NCBI GenBank assembly: GCA_033765305.1
Contig: JANRID010000039.1
Location: 3,172-67,171 of the forward strand
DNA from: RDXT01 sp033765305
GTDB taxonomy: Bacteria > Bacteroidota > Bacteroidia > J057
Length of the DNA: 64,000 bases
Direction: 5' to 3'
Position numbers and translations under genes: made by a program. The notes beneath the pieces were generated by a model. It did no database searches and was not told the DNA's origin. It was given only the letters and a program-made list of their open reading frames with translations. Position 1 is the stretch's first letter. Each line of letters starts with the position of its first letter. This document shows positions 34,352 through 43,381 of the stretch, piece after piece.

Positions 34352-37300
34352 ATGTCTGCTGAACGAGACCCGCAGCTCCTTTCAGCCCTTGCTCAACCTG
34401 CTGCCGAGCGCCCTCAGCCCCCTGCTGCTGAGCGGGCTGCTGTCAAGCCGCCGCCTTTCCAGCTGAAAACCGCCGAATCGGCGGAAGAGGAGCCCCTGGA
34501 AGAACTCTCCGCCGGCACCGGCACCGCCGACCGCATGGCAGGCCCCCTGCGCATTCAGCCCAAGCTCTTCCTCGGCGCCGCCGGCGATGCGTATGAGCAC
34601 GAAGCCGATGCTGCCGCCCGGCAGGTGCTGCAGCCCGTACAGCGCAAGCCCCCCGGCATCACCCCTTATCAGCCTGCTTCTGCCCCCGCCGCCCTGCCCG
34701 ATGCCGCCGCGCAGCGCATCCTCCAGCTCAAAGGCAGCGGCAGTCCCCTGCCCGGCGCGGTCCGGCAGGCGATGGAGCCCCGCTTCGGCGCAGACTTCGC
34801 GGACGTGCGCGTGCATACCGGCCCCGAAGCCGCATCCCTCAATGCCGGCCTCGGCGCCTATGCCTTCACAGCCGGCCAGGATATTTTCTACGGCGCCGGG
34901 CAAGCCCCCGCAGCAGATGCCCTCACAGCTCACGAGCTGACCCACGTCCTGCAGCAGCAGGGCACGCCGGTGGTGCAGCGCGCCATCGAACTCGATACCA
35001 GCCGGACTGAAGAATCGGGTTTTACCCCCTATATCTCCACGGCCACCTCGCTCGCCGGCCTGTATCAGGACGCTGCCGACTTGCTGGGCCGGCTCTCCGG
35101 TCACCGGTTTCAGTCCATTGCCCTGTTCACGCAGCAGGGCATGACCATCCACGCCGTCGGCAATGCCACGCCGTCGCGGACCTTTCCCCTGCGCGGCAGC
35201 TCCATGCCGCCCATCGGGGTGTACGGGCTGAACTCGAACGGCCGCATCGACATGGCCGGCAGCCGGGACGGGCGATTCTCCGCCGAGCAGATCATGCTGG
35301 ATCTCAACCAGCTGGACCCGGAGACGCAGGCGCGCATCCGCGCGCGCTACCCGGCCGAGTCGGGCGGCGGCGCCTCGACCCACGCGCCGAGCATCGTCAT
35401 CGGCCTGGACGATCTGGTGAATGCGACGCCGGAAGAGCTGCAGACCCACCTGCGCACCCCGTCCTTCATGATCGTGGCGCAACTGCCCGCCAGCACCGGC
35501 GGCAGCGGCGAGTCCGGCGGCGGCACGGGCGGCACAGCTGCCTGGGCCCAGGGGCAGTCCGGCGCTGTCAACCGCCGCATCCAGCAGTCGCGCAGCAGCG
35601 CCGCATCCGAGCGCAATACAGCCCAGGACCGCTCCACCCCCGACCGGGCAGTGTACTGGGTGCGCGCAAGCGACGGGCGGCATTTCCTCAACGTCTTTGT
35701 CGGGCGGGAGGTGCAGTCGATCGAACTGCATGAGGATCAGACCGATGCAGAGCTGCAGGCCCGCGTGGAGCGGGTCACGCTGAATATGCGCAACCGCCGC
35801 CAGCAGGCCGCCGAGCAGGCCGAGCAGCAGATTACAGGCGGCGTGCCGACGAATTCGTCCACCTACACCGGCGGCGGAAGCGGCGGCGCTACGGTCAATG
35901 CGCCCGCCTATCCGGCGTCCATCACCGGGCCGGGCGTTATGGTGCAGGGCGGCACCGGCACCTTCAACATGCGCCTCGATTATGCGGCGTATGCAGGCAG
36001 CAGCCTGCTGGCCCAGGTCGGCGAGGCCTTCGGCGGCGCGGAGTATATCTGGGAGCTGATCGACATCACGGCGCTGTACCAGCGCATCATCCGCGAGCGG
36101 ATCGAGCAGATCCGGCAGCAGCGCGCGCAGGCCCAGGCGGGCGGCACGCCCTCGGCGGCGGGCCCCACCGCCGGCGAGCAGCAGCTCCAGCAGCAGACGC
36201 AGGGCCGCCGCACCAGCGGCAGCACCCAGGTGGGCCGCATGGCCTCCTCCGGGCGCCGCCTCGAACGCACCGAGGCCAATATCCGCGAAGACGAGCGCCA
36301 GGCGCTGCACGACCTGCTGAACCCCGTCAGCTCCGGCGACGGATCGGCCGGCAGCACCATCAGCAATGTGCTCGTCAACACCTTCAACCTCGCCACCCGC
36401 GACCTGCACGAGGTGTTCAGCTACGGCGCCTGGCTGGTGGAGAGCATTCCCGCCATTTTTGTCCTCAACCAGGACTACGAGCGCGAAATTCCCTTCCCCG
36501 GCCGGGAAGGCTTCTACCTCGTGCGATGCATCGCGCAGCCGCGCCCGCGCGGGCGCGACGGCGAGGTTATCCATGCCGCCAGCGTGGCCGCCAAAGTGGT
36601 GCAGGTCCGCAATATCGAGACCCAGGTCCAGTCGGAGCTCCGCGATCAGGACGCCAACCTCGAAGCCCGCCTCCTGGAGCTGCTGCTGGCCTTGCGCATG
36701 ACCACCGATGAGGCCGCACGCCGGCCCATCCTGCTCGAACTCGATATCCGGGTTTCCGAGGCAGCTCAGGCCAGCCGGCGGGTACTCCAGACCCAGATCA
36801 GCAACCGCGAAGCCGAACTGGGCCGCACCCAGGATCCGATGCTGCGCCAGCAGATCGAACTCGAACTCCAGATCCTGCGCCGCGGCACCGGCGACAGCGC
36901 AGGCCGCATCAGCAATATTGTATCCAATCAGATTGCCTTCAAGGAATGGGAACTCCAGCAGGAAACCAATCCCCTGCGCCGCAGGCGCATCGAGCGGGAG
37001 CTGGAAGCCCTCCGCAACCGGCTGGGCACCGCCTCCGCACGCGAGCGCGAATTTGCCGGCGGCGTGCCGGTCATCCGTCCGCATGCTGTGTTCGTCAATG
37101 AAGAAGACGGCCAGACCTTCCCCCTGCTGATTGAAATCGGACAGCTCAGCCACTCCGTCACCCGGCGGGTGTACACCTACCGGATCTCCGATGTATCCAC
37201 CCCCAACGGCGACAACTACGAGGCCGAAGGCCCCACGCCTGCCGCTGCGGTGCGGAATGCAATCGTGGAGATGGCCGGCCATTTCCCCTACGGACGGGGC

Positions 37301-40006
37301 TTCGTGACGGTTCAGATTCCCTCCCACGCGCCGTACCGGCTCACCGAGACCACCTTCCGCTGCAACCCGCGCGGCACCGCGCAGGCCCGCGAGCGGCTCG
37401 ACGAGCTGATCCAGGCGCTGTCGATCCTGGGGCTCTTCGTAGCGCCGGTCGGGCTGGCTGCCGCAGCCCTGGGCGCAGCGGTGGCGCTCAACCGCCTCCT
37501 CTCGCGCGCCGCCAACCACACCTTCCAGTGGGACCTCGAAGCCGTCAGCGACATGGTCTCCATCCTGGGAGCCGTCGCCTCGGGCGCATCGCGGATCGCT
37601 TCGGCGCGGGTGGTCCGGACGGCCAATATGTACGCGATTGTCGGCGAAGATGCCCAATTAGCCAATATCCTTGCCGGGATGAGCCGCACGGCGCGCATCG
37701 CCGAATTTGTAGATGACTTCTTCAACTGGGGCGGATTCGCCATCGGCCAGATGCAGGCCGTCATCCAGTACAACCAGATCCAGGAGGAGGAGGCCAGCGG
37801 GGCCATCTCCCATGCCGAAGCCCGGCGCCGCCGGGCGCGGGTGATTTCGCAGGCTGCATTCGACCACGCGATGCAGTTCGGCGGCCCGCATATCTCCGAG
37901 GCGATGCAGAACCGGGGCCAGGGCGGCGAGCAGCGCCAGCTGCCGCCGGGCGACGAGCAGCGGCAGCTGCCGCCCGGCGAGGAACGCCGCCAGCTGCCGC
38001 CCGGCGACGGCACCCAGCCGCATCCCCCCGGCGACGGAACCCAGCAGCATCCGCCGCATGGCCAGGGCCAGGAGCCCCGCCGGCAGGGCAGCGAGCCCGA
38101 AGGCGAAGGCGGCGGGCTTCCCCTGCCGGTGCCGCTTCCCGGCGGCGACGGGCACCAGCAGCGCCCGCACGACTCCGGCAGCCAGGGCGGCGGCAGCACT
38201 GCCGAGCGCAACCAGCGCGCCCAGCGCTTCCTCGAAAATCCGGAGCATGTCAACCGCCTCCTCGGCGGCGATGCCGCCACCATCGAGGCATTCCTGCGCG
38301 AGCACGGCGTCTGGCGCGACCTGATGATGTACCTCCAGCAGCGCGGGGGCGAATATGCCACCATCGCCGAGGTCTGCGGCCGGCACCGCGACGGAATCGT
38401 GCGGGAGCTGGACCGGCGCTTCGGGGCGCGGCTTTCGGACCCCAATGCCAGCGTGGAGGCCGCCAGCGATGTGGACCTGGCCACCAGCGGCAACAACGCC
38501 GGCCAGCAGCTTCTGGCCGCCGAGCGCCACATGCGCGATACCTACGGCCCGCACTGGAGCGAGATGTTCCGGATGAATTTCTACACCGAGGGCGAACGGC
38601 TCTTCGTGTATGAGCGGGTGCGCGGGCAGATGAGCACCGAGGCTTTCGGCGCAATGCAGAGCCGCTTCTCCAGCCAGGCGGAGGTGCTGAACTTCGCCAA
38701 GATGCTCCAGCATGCCCAGGGCAATGCCGAGTCGGCGGCGCGGGTGGAGCAGATGATGGGGCACCTGCCCGCCGAGGTGCGCGAGCGCATCCGGACCCTG
38801 GCGGCCGAGACGCCTGCCCAGGCACAGCGCCGGGTGCAGGAACTGCACCTCCAGATCGACCGGCTGATGGCGCAGTTCAACCAGCTGCCGGAAAACGACC
38901 CCAACCGCCCCGCATTGGCCGAGCAGATTACGTCCCTGCAGATGGAGGCCAATTTCCGTACCCAGGAAGCCTACATCTCGCCCGGCGCTGCCCGGCAGGC
39001 TGTGCGCAGCGTCGCCGTGACCGGCCATGAGGCGTATCAGGCGGCCTTGGCCAACCTCGAAATGATCGAGCATATTCTCCACGGCACCCACGGCGATGTG
39101 GGCATGGCGGTGCGGGAATACGAGATGTACAAGTACGTCAACCGCCTCATTGTGGCGATGGTGACGGGCGGCCTGCGGCCCAACGCCTTTATGCTCAATT
39201 ACCTGCAGATTTCGCACGACCTCTACCGCAACAGCCGCACGGCGCTGCAGGGGGTCAATGCGCGGGATCTGAGCTTCCTGCGGGCCATGCACACGCAGTT
39301 TGTCACCGAGGCGCAGCAGGCGCTGCAGCAGCTGAGCCAGCGCGCGCAGGCGAGCCCCGGCGACTGGAATGCGCAGCACAACTCCCTCGACGCGCCGCGC
39401 CGGGGCCCGATGACGCACGTCGGCGACCGCACGCAGCCCCGGCCGGAAGGCCAGGGCGACGGCCCCACGGATGCGGAGATCGATGCGAGTCTGGACGCTA
39501 CCTTCGGCCAGGGCGGCGGCACGCCGCCCAATCCGCCTCCGAACCCGCCTCCGCCGCCGCCCGGCGGCCCTGGCCCCCAGCCGCCGGGGCCTGAACAGCC
39601 GCAGGCCCAGGGCCCCGACCCCCGTGCGCCCCAGACCGGCAGCGGCACGCCCGCTGCGCCTGCCGTGACGCCCGGCCAGCGGACGCCCAACGACTGGACC
39701 GCCGGCACCCCCGCCGGCAATCTCCTGCGCAGCGGCACGCAGCACCGCGGCGGAAACCTGCCCGCCGAAGGCGGCCCGCCCAACGGCGTGCTCTTCAAGG
39801 CCGACGAGCAGGGCCGCTATACCAATTACACCGTGTACGATGAGCATGGCCGGGCCATCAAGCGCGTGGACCTGACCGGCGCATCCCACGGCGGCGTGCC
39901 TACGCCCCACGTGGTGCTCTACCGCCACAACTACGCCCCCAACGGCCGCGTCTCCGTCAATGCCGAGCGCCGCGTGCGCCCTGCACGGACCGATGAAATT
40001 CCGTAA
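34352..40006 (+). CDS. Giant DUF4157 (eCIS-core) polymorphic toxin with type-24-like C-terminal tip
   Basis: 1884 residues from ATG 34352; the frame opens at TTG 34292. No signal peptide. Residues ~135-205 form the eCIS-core/DUF4157 domain (GSPLPGAVRQAMEPRFGADFADVRVHT ... AYAFTAGQDIFYG) ending in HELTHVLQQ with an HExxH motif at ~194-198. Central parts are helical; residues ~1190-1240 hold tandem QRQLPPGDE repeats. Near 1365 lies a SDVDL motif like nucleotidyltransferases. A Pro-rich stretch precedes the last ~90 residues (GVLFKADEQGRYTNYTVYDE, KRVDLTGASHGGVPTPHV), which resemble polymorphic toxin type 24. DUF4157 proteins are cargo of contractile injection systems; none of those genes is here. 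Confidence 0.85.
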   Translation: MSAERDPQLLSALAQPAAERPQPPAAERAAVKPPPFQLKTAESAEEEPLEELSAGTGTADRMAGPLRIQPKLFLGAAGDAYEHEADAAARQVLQPVQRKPPGITPYQPASAPAALPDAAAQRILQLKGSGSPLPGAVRQAMEPRFGADFADVRVHTGPEAASLNAGLGAYAFTAGQDIFYGAGQAPAADALTAHELTHVLQQQGTPVVQRAIELDTSRTEESGFTPYISTATSLAGLYQDAADLLGRLSGHRFQSIALFTQQGMTIHAVGNATPSRTFPLRGSSMPPIGVYGLNSNGRIDMAGSRDGRFSAEQIMLDLNQLDPETQARIRARYPAESGGGASTHAPSIVIGLDDLVNATPEELQTHLRTPSFMIVAQLPASTGGSGESGGGTGGTAAWAQGQSGAVNRRIQQSRSSAASERNTAQDRSTPDRAVYWVRASDGRHFLNVFVGREVQSIELHEDQTDAELQARVERVTLNMRNRRQQAAEQAEQQITGGVPTNSSTYTGGGSGGATVNAPAYPASITGPGVMVQGGTGTFNMRLDYAAYAGSSLLAQVGEAFGGAEYIWELIDITALYQRIIRERIEQIRQQRAQAQAGGTPSAAGPTAGEQQLQQQTQGRRTSGSTQVGRMASSGRRLERTEANIREDERQALHDLLNPVSSGDGSAGSTISNVLVNTFNLATRDLHEVFSYGAWLVESIPAIFVLNQDYEREIPFPGREGFYLVRCIAQPRPRGRDGEVIHAASVAAKVVQVRNIETQVQSELRDQDANLEARLLELLLALRMTTDEAARRPILLELDIRVSEAAQASRRVLQTQISNREAELGRTQDPMLRQQIELELQILRRGTGDSAGRISNIVSNQIAFKEWELQQETNPLRRRRIERELEALRNRLGTASAREREFAGGVPVIRPHAVFVNEEDGQTFPLLIEIGQLSHSVTRRVYTYRISDVSTPNGDNYEAEGPTPAAAVRNAIVEMAGHFPYGRGFVTVQIPSHAPYRLTETTFRCNPRGTAQARERLDELIQALSILGLFVAPVGLAAAALGAAVALNRLLSRAANHTFQWDLEAVSDMVSILGAVASGASRIASARVVRTANMYAIVGEDAQLANILAGMSRTARIAEFVDDFFNWGGFAIGQMQAVIQYNQIQEEEASGAISHAEARRRRARVISQAAFDHAMQFGGPHISEAMQNRGQGGEQRQLPPGDEQRQLPPGEERRQLPPGDGTQPHPPGDGTQQHPPHGQGQEPRRQGSEPEGEGGGLPLPVPLPGGDGHQQRPHDSGSQGGGSTAERNQRAQRFLENPEHVNRLLGGDAATIEAFLREHGVWRDLMMYLQQRGGEYATIAEVCGRHRDGIVRELDRRFGARLSDPNASVEAASDVDLATSGNNAGQQLLAAERHMRDTYGPHWSEMFRMNFYTEGERLFVYERVRGQMSTEAFGAMQSRFSSQAEVLNFAKMLQHAQGNAESAARVEQMMGHLPAEVRERIRTLAAETPAQAQRRVQELHLQIDRLMAQFNQLPENDPNRPALAEQITSLQMEANFRTQEAYISPGAARQAVRSVAVTGHEAYQAALANLEMIEHILHGTHGDVGMAVREYEMYKYVNRLIVAMVTGGLRPNAFMLNYLQISHDLYRNSRTALQGVNARDLSFLRAMHTQFVTEAQQALQQLSQRAQASPGDWNAQHNSLDAPRRGPMTHVGDRTQPRPEGQGDGPTDAEIDASLDATFGQGGGTPPNPPPNPPPPPPGGPGPQPPGPEQPQAQGPDPRAPQTGSGTPAAPAVTPGQRTPNDWTAGTPAGNLLRSGTQHRGGNLPAEGGPPNGVLFKADEQGRYTNYTVYDEHGRAIKRVDLTGASHGGVPTPHVVLYRHNYAPNGRVSVNAERRVRPARTDEIP

Positions 40007-40030
40007 GTTGCAGCCGCCCGTTCAATCGGA

Positions 40031-40504
40031 ATGCCTATGTACTCCCTGAATCTCTCCGGACTGCCCGGATACCAGCAGTGGCGCAAGCACAACCGCGAGG
40101 ATTTCTCCCTCGACGAGTACCTCGCCGGCACCGCCAACATCGAGCAGGCGATCGCATTCACCCGGCTCTTCTGGCCGGATTTCGTCGTCTATCAGAACGG
40201 CATCTTTTTCTCCGGCCCCGGCTTCGACGTGGAGGCATTCCTGGCCTGGAGCGGTCAGCTGGAGGGGGATATTCCCCGCATCGAGCAGGTCATGAACCAT
40301 GTGCACCTTCACGACCTGCTGCCGGGTGCGCAGGAGGTGAGCCGGGACAATCTGCACTACCTCGCCCAGACGCTCTGCCAGTGCTGGAAGGCCCGGCTGG
40401 AGCATTTGTTCCCCTACCACCCCGTGCAGGTCTACTATCAGGACGAGGGCGAGGAGAATGGCCTGGTGCTGTATGTGCACCAGCCGCTGGAGCCCGCCGC
40501 GTAA
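40031..40504 (+). CDS. Probable immunity protein for the DUF4157 toxin
   Basis: 157 residues, no signal peptide, acidic and aromatic-rich (RLFWPDFVVYQNGIFFSGPG, LEHLFPYHPVQVYYQDEGEE). I do not recognise a named family. It starts 24 bases after the toxin stop on the same strand, and small acidic proteins directly downstream of a polymorphic toxin tip are usually its cognate immunity proteins. This role is inferred from position only. ATG 40037 is an alternative start. It ends 5 bases before the convergent phosphoesterase gene. Confidence 0.6.
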   Translation: MPMYSLNLSGLPGYQQWRKHNREDFSLDEYLAGTANIEQAIAFTRLFWPDFVVYQNGIFFSGPGFDVEAFLAWSGQLEGDIPRIEQVMNHVHLHDLLPGAQEVSRDNLHYLAQTLCQCWKARLEHLFPYHPVQVYYQDEGEENGLVLYVHQPLEPAA

Positions 40505-40509
40505 GGCGT

Positions 40510-41133
40510 TCAGAGGTCGATCACGATGGGCGGATTCGCCAGTTGGTAGCGGTGGTCGAGCTGGCTGGCGTTGATAAAGCGGATTTCTTCCACCTGGGTG
40601 ATGCCATATGCCTCATGGATATGGCCGAAGACGTGCGCGCGGGGGCGTGCGCGCCAGAGTTCATGGTTGAGATCCCGGCAGCCGGCGAGGCTGCCTTCCA
40701 GATTCAGGTCGCGGATGCCGTAGGGCGGGCCGTGGGTGATAAGCAGATCCAGTCCTTCGGGGATGGCCTGCCAGTAGCGGCGGATATCGGGTCCGGGCTG
40801 GCGGTTGAAGGCCCAGTCGTGAAACCAGGGGGTGATGGGCGAGCCCCAGATGCGGAGGCCTGCGATTTCGGCGCCTTCGTTTTCGAGGTAGATGCAGCCG
40901 GCGGGAAGCAGGCTGCGGAAGAGGCCAGGCTCGCGCTCGGCCAGGAAGTCGTGGTTGCCGGAGATGAGGACCTTGTGCGGAAATGGCTGGCCGTCAAGCC
41001 ATTGCATAAACCGGGCGGTGTCGGCGAGCTGGCCGTCCGGGGTAAAGTCGCCGGCATGGATCAGGAGATCGCCTTCGGGGAGCCGGATGGCGGCGTGCTG
41101 GCCGTGGGTGTCGGAGATGCAGACGATTCGCAA
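40510..41133 (-). CDS. Metallophosphoesterase (calcineurin-like)
   Basis: About 207 residues from a TTG start at 41133, chosen because the -7 box at 41160-41167 lies downstream of the first open codon (TTG 41193) and because family members start just before the first strand (RIVCISDTHGQH). The metal ligands are SDTHG, HAGDFT, ISGNHD, ITHGPPYG and FGHIH, the MPPED-like arrangement of calcineurin-like phosphoesterases. The substrate is unknown (phosphodiesters or phosphomonoesters). Usual length is 200-250, so it is complete. It is convergent with the immunity gene. Confidence 0.85.
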   Translation of the reverse strand: MRIVCISDTHGQHAAIRLPEGDLLIHAGDFTPDGQLADTARFMQWLDGQPFPHKVLISGNHDFLAEREPGLFRSLLPAGCIYLENEGAEIAGLRIWGSPITPWFHDWAFNRQPGPDIRRYWQAIPEGLDLLITHGPPYGIRDLNLEGSLAGCRDLNHELWRARPRAHVFGHIHEAYGITQVEEIRFINASQLDHRYQLANPPIVIDL

Positions 41134-41159
41134 GGGTGCGGATTGAGGGATCTGGCCGG

Positions 41160-41167
41160 CAAAGATA
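41160..41167 (-). promoter_or_regulatory. -7 promoter box of the metallophosphoesterase gene
   Basis: TATCTTTG on the minus strand, an exact TAnnTTTG match. It lies within the longest open frame, which decides the start in favour of TTG 41133. A TTG about 23 bases further upstream may be the -33 element. Confidence 0.6.
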
Positions 41168-41190
41168 GGAATTGGAAGGCTGGGGAGCAG

Positions 41191-41305
41191 CAAGTATCCA
41201 GTATCAAGTATTCAGTATCAAGTCGGAAGATTGAGCTTGCAGGGGTAGCGGGTAGTGCGTATTGAGCAAGAGCCCTTGGGGGTGCAGACCGGCTGCGCGT
41301 TTGCC
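41191..41305 (-). repeat. Copy A of a dispersed repeat family
   Basis: Read on the minus strand it contains CTTCCGACTTGATACTGA and CAATACGCACTACCC, the same word order as the tandem copies at 45711-46057 and the copy at 63531-63615. It lies just upstream of the phosphoesterase promoter. Copies A and C share a longer flank (AGAGCCC followed by a GC-rich GGCTGCG segment). Confidence 0.7.
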
Positions 41306-41349
41306 TGTTGAGCGGGCTTCCACCGGGGCGTGCCGGCGCAGGCAATCAG

Positions 41350-41511
41350 TCAGTCGATCGTGTGGATCAGATGAACCGATTCAATGCGCTGGTCTTTGAC
41401 CAGGATCCGCAGCTGCGTGTAGCCTTCCTCGTCTTCGCAGAGCAACAGCACGTGCGGCTGCTGGAGCGCGCTTGAGCCATTCTCACGGCTTGCGGCTTCT
41501 TGCCTCCTAAT
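41350..41511 (-). pseudogene. Possible gene remnant (about 54 codons, no ATG)
   Basis: A minus-strand frame running from a TAG at 41512-41514 to TGA at 41350-41352 reads like the end of a soluble protein (QQPHVLLLCEDEEGYTQLRILV, KDQRIESVHLIHTID). There is no ATG; a GTG at 41449-41451 could start a ~33-residue peptide. Composition and amphipathic strands suggest real coding ancestry. It fills part of the 484-base gap between the phosphoesterase and the AraC regulator. It could also be chance. Confidence 0.3.
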
Positions 41512-41617
41512 CTATTGAGTATTTTCTGTTTTCCGCATATGTGATGTATGAAATTAAAATATATTGCTATATTAGATCAGAAAATCCGCCCATTCGTACG
41601 ATGCCTTTGCCCTGCCC

Positions 41618-42496
41618 ATGTCCTTTTCGCTTGCCTACCGCCATAAAATACCTGGCCTGCCTATCTGGGCGGCTGTGATCGAGGTGGATGCGCCGCAGGA
41701 TTTCCATGAATACTTTCCGCCGACGGGCTTTCTCTACCTGAACATGTACGCCACGGCGCAGGAGGCGCCCCAGGCTGCGGCGGAAGCCCTGCGGAAAGAA
41801 AGCGATATGACCGTCCGCTGGAAGATTGCCATTCAGGAAGGCACCTGCCGCCTGTCGCAGATCGTTACGGGAGGCATTCTGACCCAGGGCCCGGTGCGGA
41901 TGGACTGCTGCGGGAGAGGCCGGACGGCCATTCTGGTGCTGCATCCGATGATCGCCTACCACTTCCTGCGGGAGCGCCTGGATCTGCTGGCCGATGGCTT
42001 CGCCGATCTTTCCGACCTCATCGGCGCGGAAGGCGCCATGTTCAGGCCGCAGATCGAAGACGGCGTCATCCGCTCCTGGGAGGACGCGCCGATGCAGGCG
42101 TTTCTGCACCAGCGGCTGGGCGCGGCGGGCAGGTGGCAGCAGGACCCGGTGTTCCACGCGGTCAATCAGATCATCAGCAGCCAGGGCCGGATCCGGATCC
42201 GGAAGCTGGCGTCGGACGTCTGCATGAGCGAGCGCAGCCTGGAGCGGAACTTCATGGCCAAAGTGGGGGTGCGGCCCAAGGTGTATGCCAATATCTGGCG
42301 CTTTCAGCACGCGCTGCGGCTTCTGCAGCAGCACCGGGGCCAGCCGCTGGAGGAAATTGCGGAACTGGCCGGGTATTACGACCTCTCGCACTTCATGAAG
42401 GACCTGAGCAGCAAGCTCGGCCCGGCCCGCGAGCGCTTCCTCGCCCAGACACCGGAGCTGCTCGCCGCATTTATGCAGGTGGTGCGCGAAGACTGA
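41618..42496 (+). CDS. AraC-family transcriptional regulator
   Basis: 292 residues. The C-terminal ~110 residues are the AraC double helix-turn-helix: IRIRKLASDVCMSERSLERNFMAKVGVRPKVYANIWRFQHAL and then LEEIAELAGYYDLSHFMKDLSS, with a shortened end (KLGPARERFLAQ). The N-terminal ~175 residues resemble the DUF6597-type sensing domain common in Bacteroidota AraC proteins; the ligand is unknown. It may regulate the following secreted-protein gene or the toxin gene, but this is only proximity. The upstream gap is AT-rich (TTAAAATATATTGCTATATTAG). Confidence 0.85.
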   Translation: MSFSLAYRHKIPGLPIWAAVIEVDAPQDFHEYFPPTGFLYLNMYATAQEAPQAAAEALRKESDMTVRWKIAIQEGTCRLSQIVTGGILTQGPVRMDCCGRGRTAILVLHPMIAYHFLRERLDLLADGFADLSDLIGAEGAMFRPQIEDGVIRSWEDAPMQAFLHQRLGAAGRWQQDPVFHAVNQIISSQGRIRIRKLASDVCMSERSLERNFMAKVGVRPKVYANIWRFQHALRLLQQHRGQPLEEIAELAGYYDLSHFMKDLSSKLGPARERFLAQTPELLAAFMQVVRED

Positions 42497-42539
42497 AAAG
42501 TTGCCGGATTTTTACACAGGAACCGGGGGCCTGGGGAGG

Positions 42540-42547
42540 TATATTTG
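42540..42547 (+). promoter_or_regulatory. -7 promoter box before the 42584 gene
   Basis: TATATTTG, an exact TAnnTTTG match, 36 bases before the ATG. It shows that the gene at 42584 has its own promoter rather than depending on the AraC gene. Confidence 0.6.
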
Positions 42548-42583
42548 GGTACCTGTATTTCAACCCACCCAACACCCCCTGTC

Positions 42584-43297
42584 ATGAAACATGGCCTGTT
42601 TGCCGCTGTGCTGCTGTTTGGCAGCTGCTGCTCCCTGCTGTCCCAGACCGGAAACCTCAGCCAGGTATGGTTCGAATATCCGTTTGATCCCGTTCTGACG
42701 GTTGTCATACCGGATCAGTTCGAGCGGCTGGACACATTGGGCAGCAAAAGAATCTTTGCCGCCACGGAGTACGGAGCTATTACCGTCGTATCCATGCCAT
42801 TCCGCACCCGCATGCTAGTTCAGTCCGAGCAGGCGCTGCACAAAGCGTATGCATCGTTCCAAAGCGGCTTTGTCAATTCCCAGCCGGGACTCGTGCTGGC
42901 GAACAGCGAGACGGTCCGCATCGGTGCGCTGACGGGCATCCGGTTTTTGCTGAGGGAGGAAGACGAAACGCTTGGCAGGCAGGGCCATTACCTTTGCCTG
43001 CTTGTAAACGGCAAGATGTATGTGGTGAGCTTCCTGGAGGAGGCGTCCATGACGGAAGCAGCCGCAGCGGACCGGGAGCGCCTGTTTGCTTCCATCCTGC
43101 TGCCTAAAGGCCTGACCATCAGCAGCCAGATGACAGCCGCCGCGCCGGGCGGCGTCGACCCTGCATCGGGCGGCGTCGACCCTGCGGCATACCTGGCCGG
43201 GCGGATTACAGGCATCGTGATCGTATTGCTGATTCTCCTGTTTGCCGCGGTCCGGATTTGGGGGCGCCCCTGGAACCGGCCCGATCCGGTCCAATGA
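42584..43297 (+). CDS. Secreted/membrane hypothetical protein
   Basis: 237 residues from ATG 42584, chosen for its signal peptide (KHGLFAAVLLFGSCCSLLSQ) and because an upstream start overlaps the promoter box. The mature part is alpha/beta (FEYPFDPVLTVVIPDQFERL, YGAITVVSMPFRTR, HYLCLLVNGKMYVVSFLEEA), followed by a 7-residue duplication (GGVDPASGGVDPA) and a C-terminal membrane helix (ITGIVIVLLILLFAAV). The family is not recognised. The layout suggests a periplasmic domain tethered by its C-terminus. It lies 84 bases before the second toxin-like gene. Confidence 0.6.
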   Translation: MKHGLFAAVLLFGSCCSLLSQTGNLSQVWFEYPFDPVLTVVIPDQFERLDTLGSKRIFAATEYGAITVVSMPFRTRMLVQSEQALHKAYASFQSGFVNSQPGLVLANSETVRIGALTGIRFLLREEDETLGRQGHYLCLLVNGKMYVVSFLEEASMTEAAAADRERLFASILLPKGLTISSQMTAAAPGGVDPASGGVDPAAYLAGRITGIVIVLLILLFAAVRIWGRPWNRPDPVQ

Positions 43298-43381
43298 AGC
43301 GCCGCCAGGCAGTCGAATGATTGCCTGATTGTCATTCTGCATGATTCGCGTCGTATCTGCTGCACCCCGTGTATTTTTCCC

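Noticed and set aside
34382..37657. Very long minus-strand frame opposite the DUF4157 gene
   Set aside because: Shadow of the GC-rich toxin gene; the plus strand carries the DUF4157 domain and the toxin tip.
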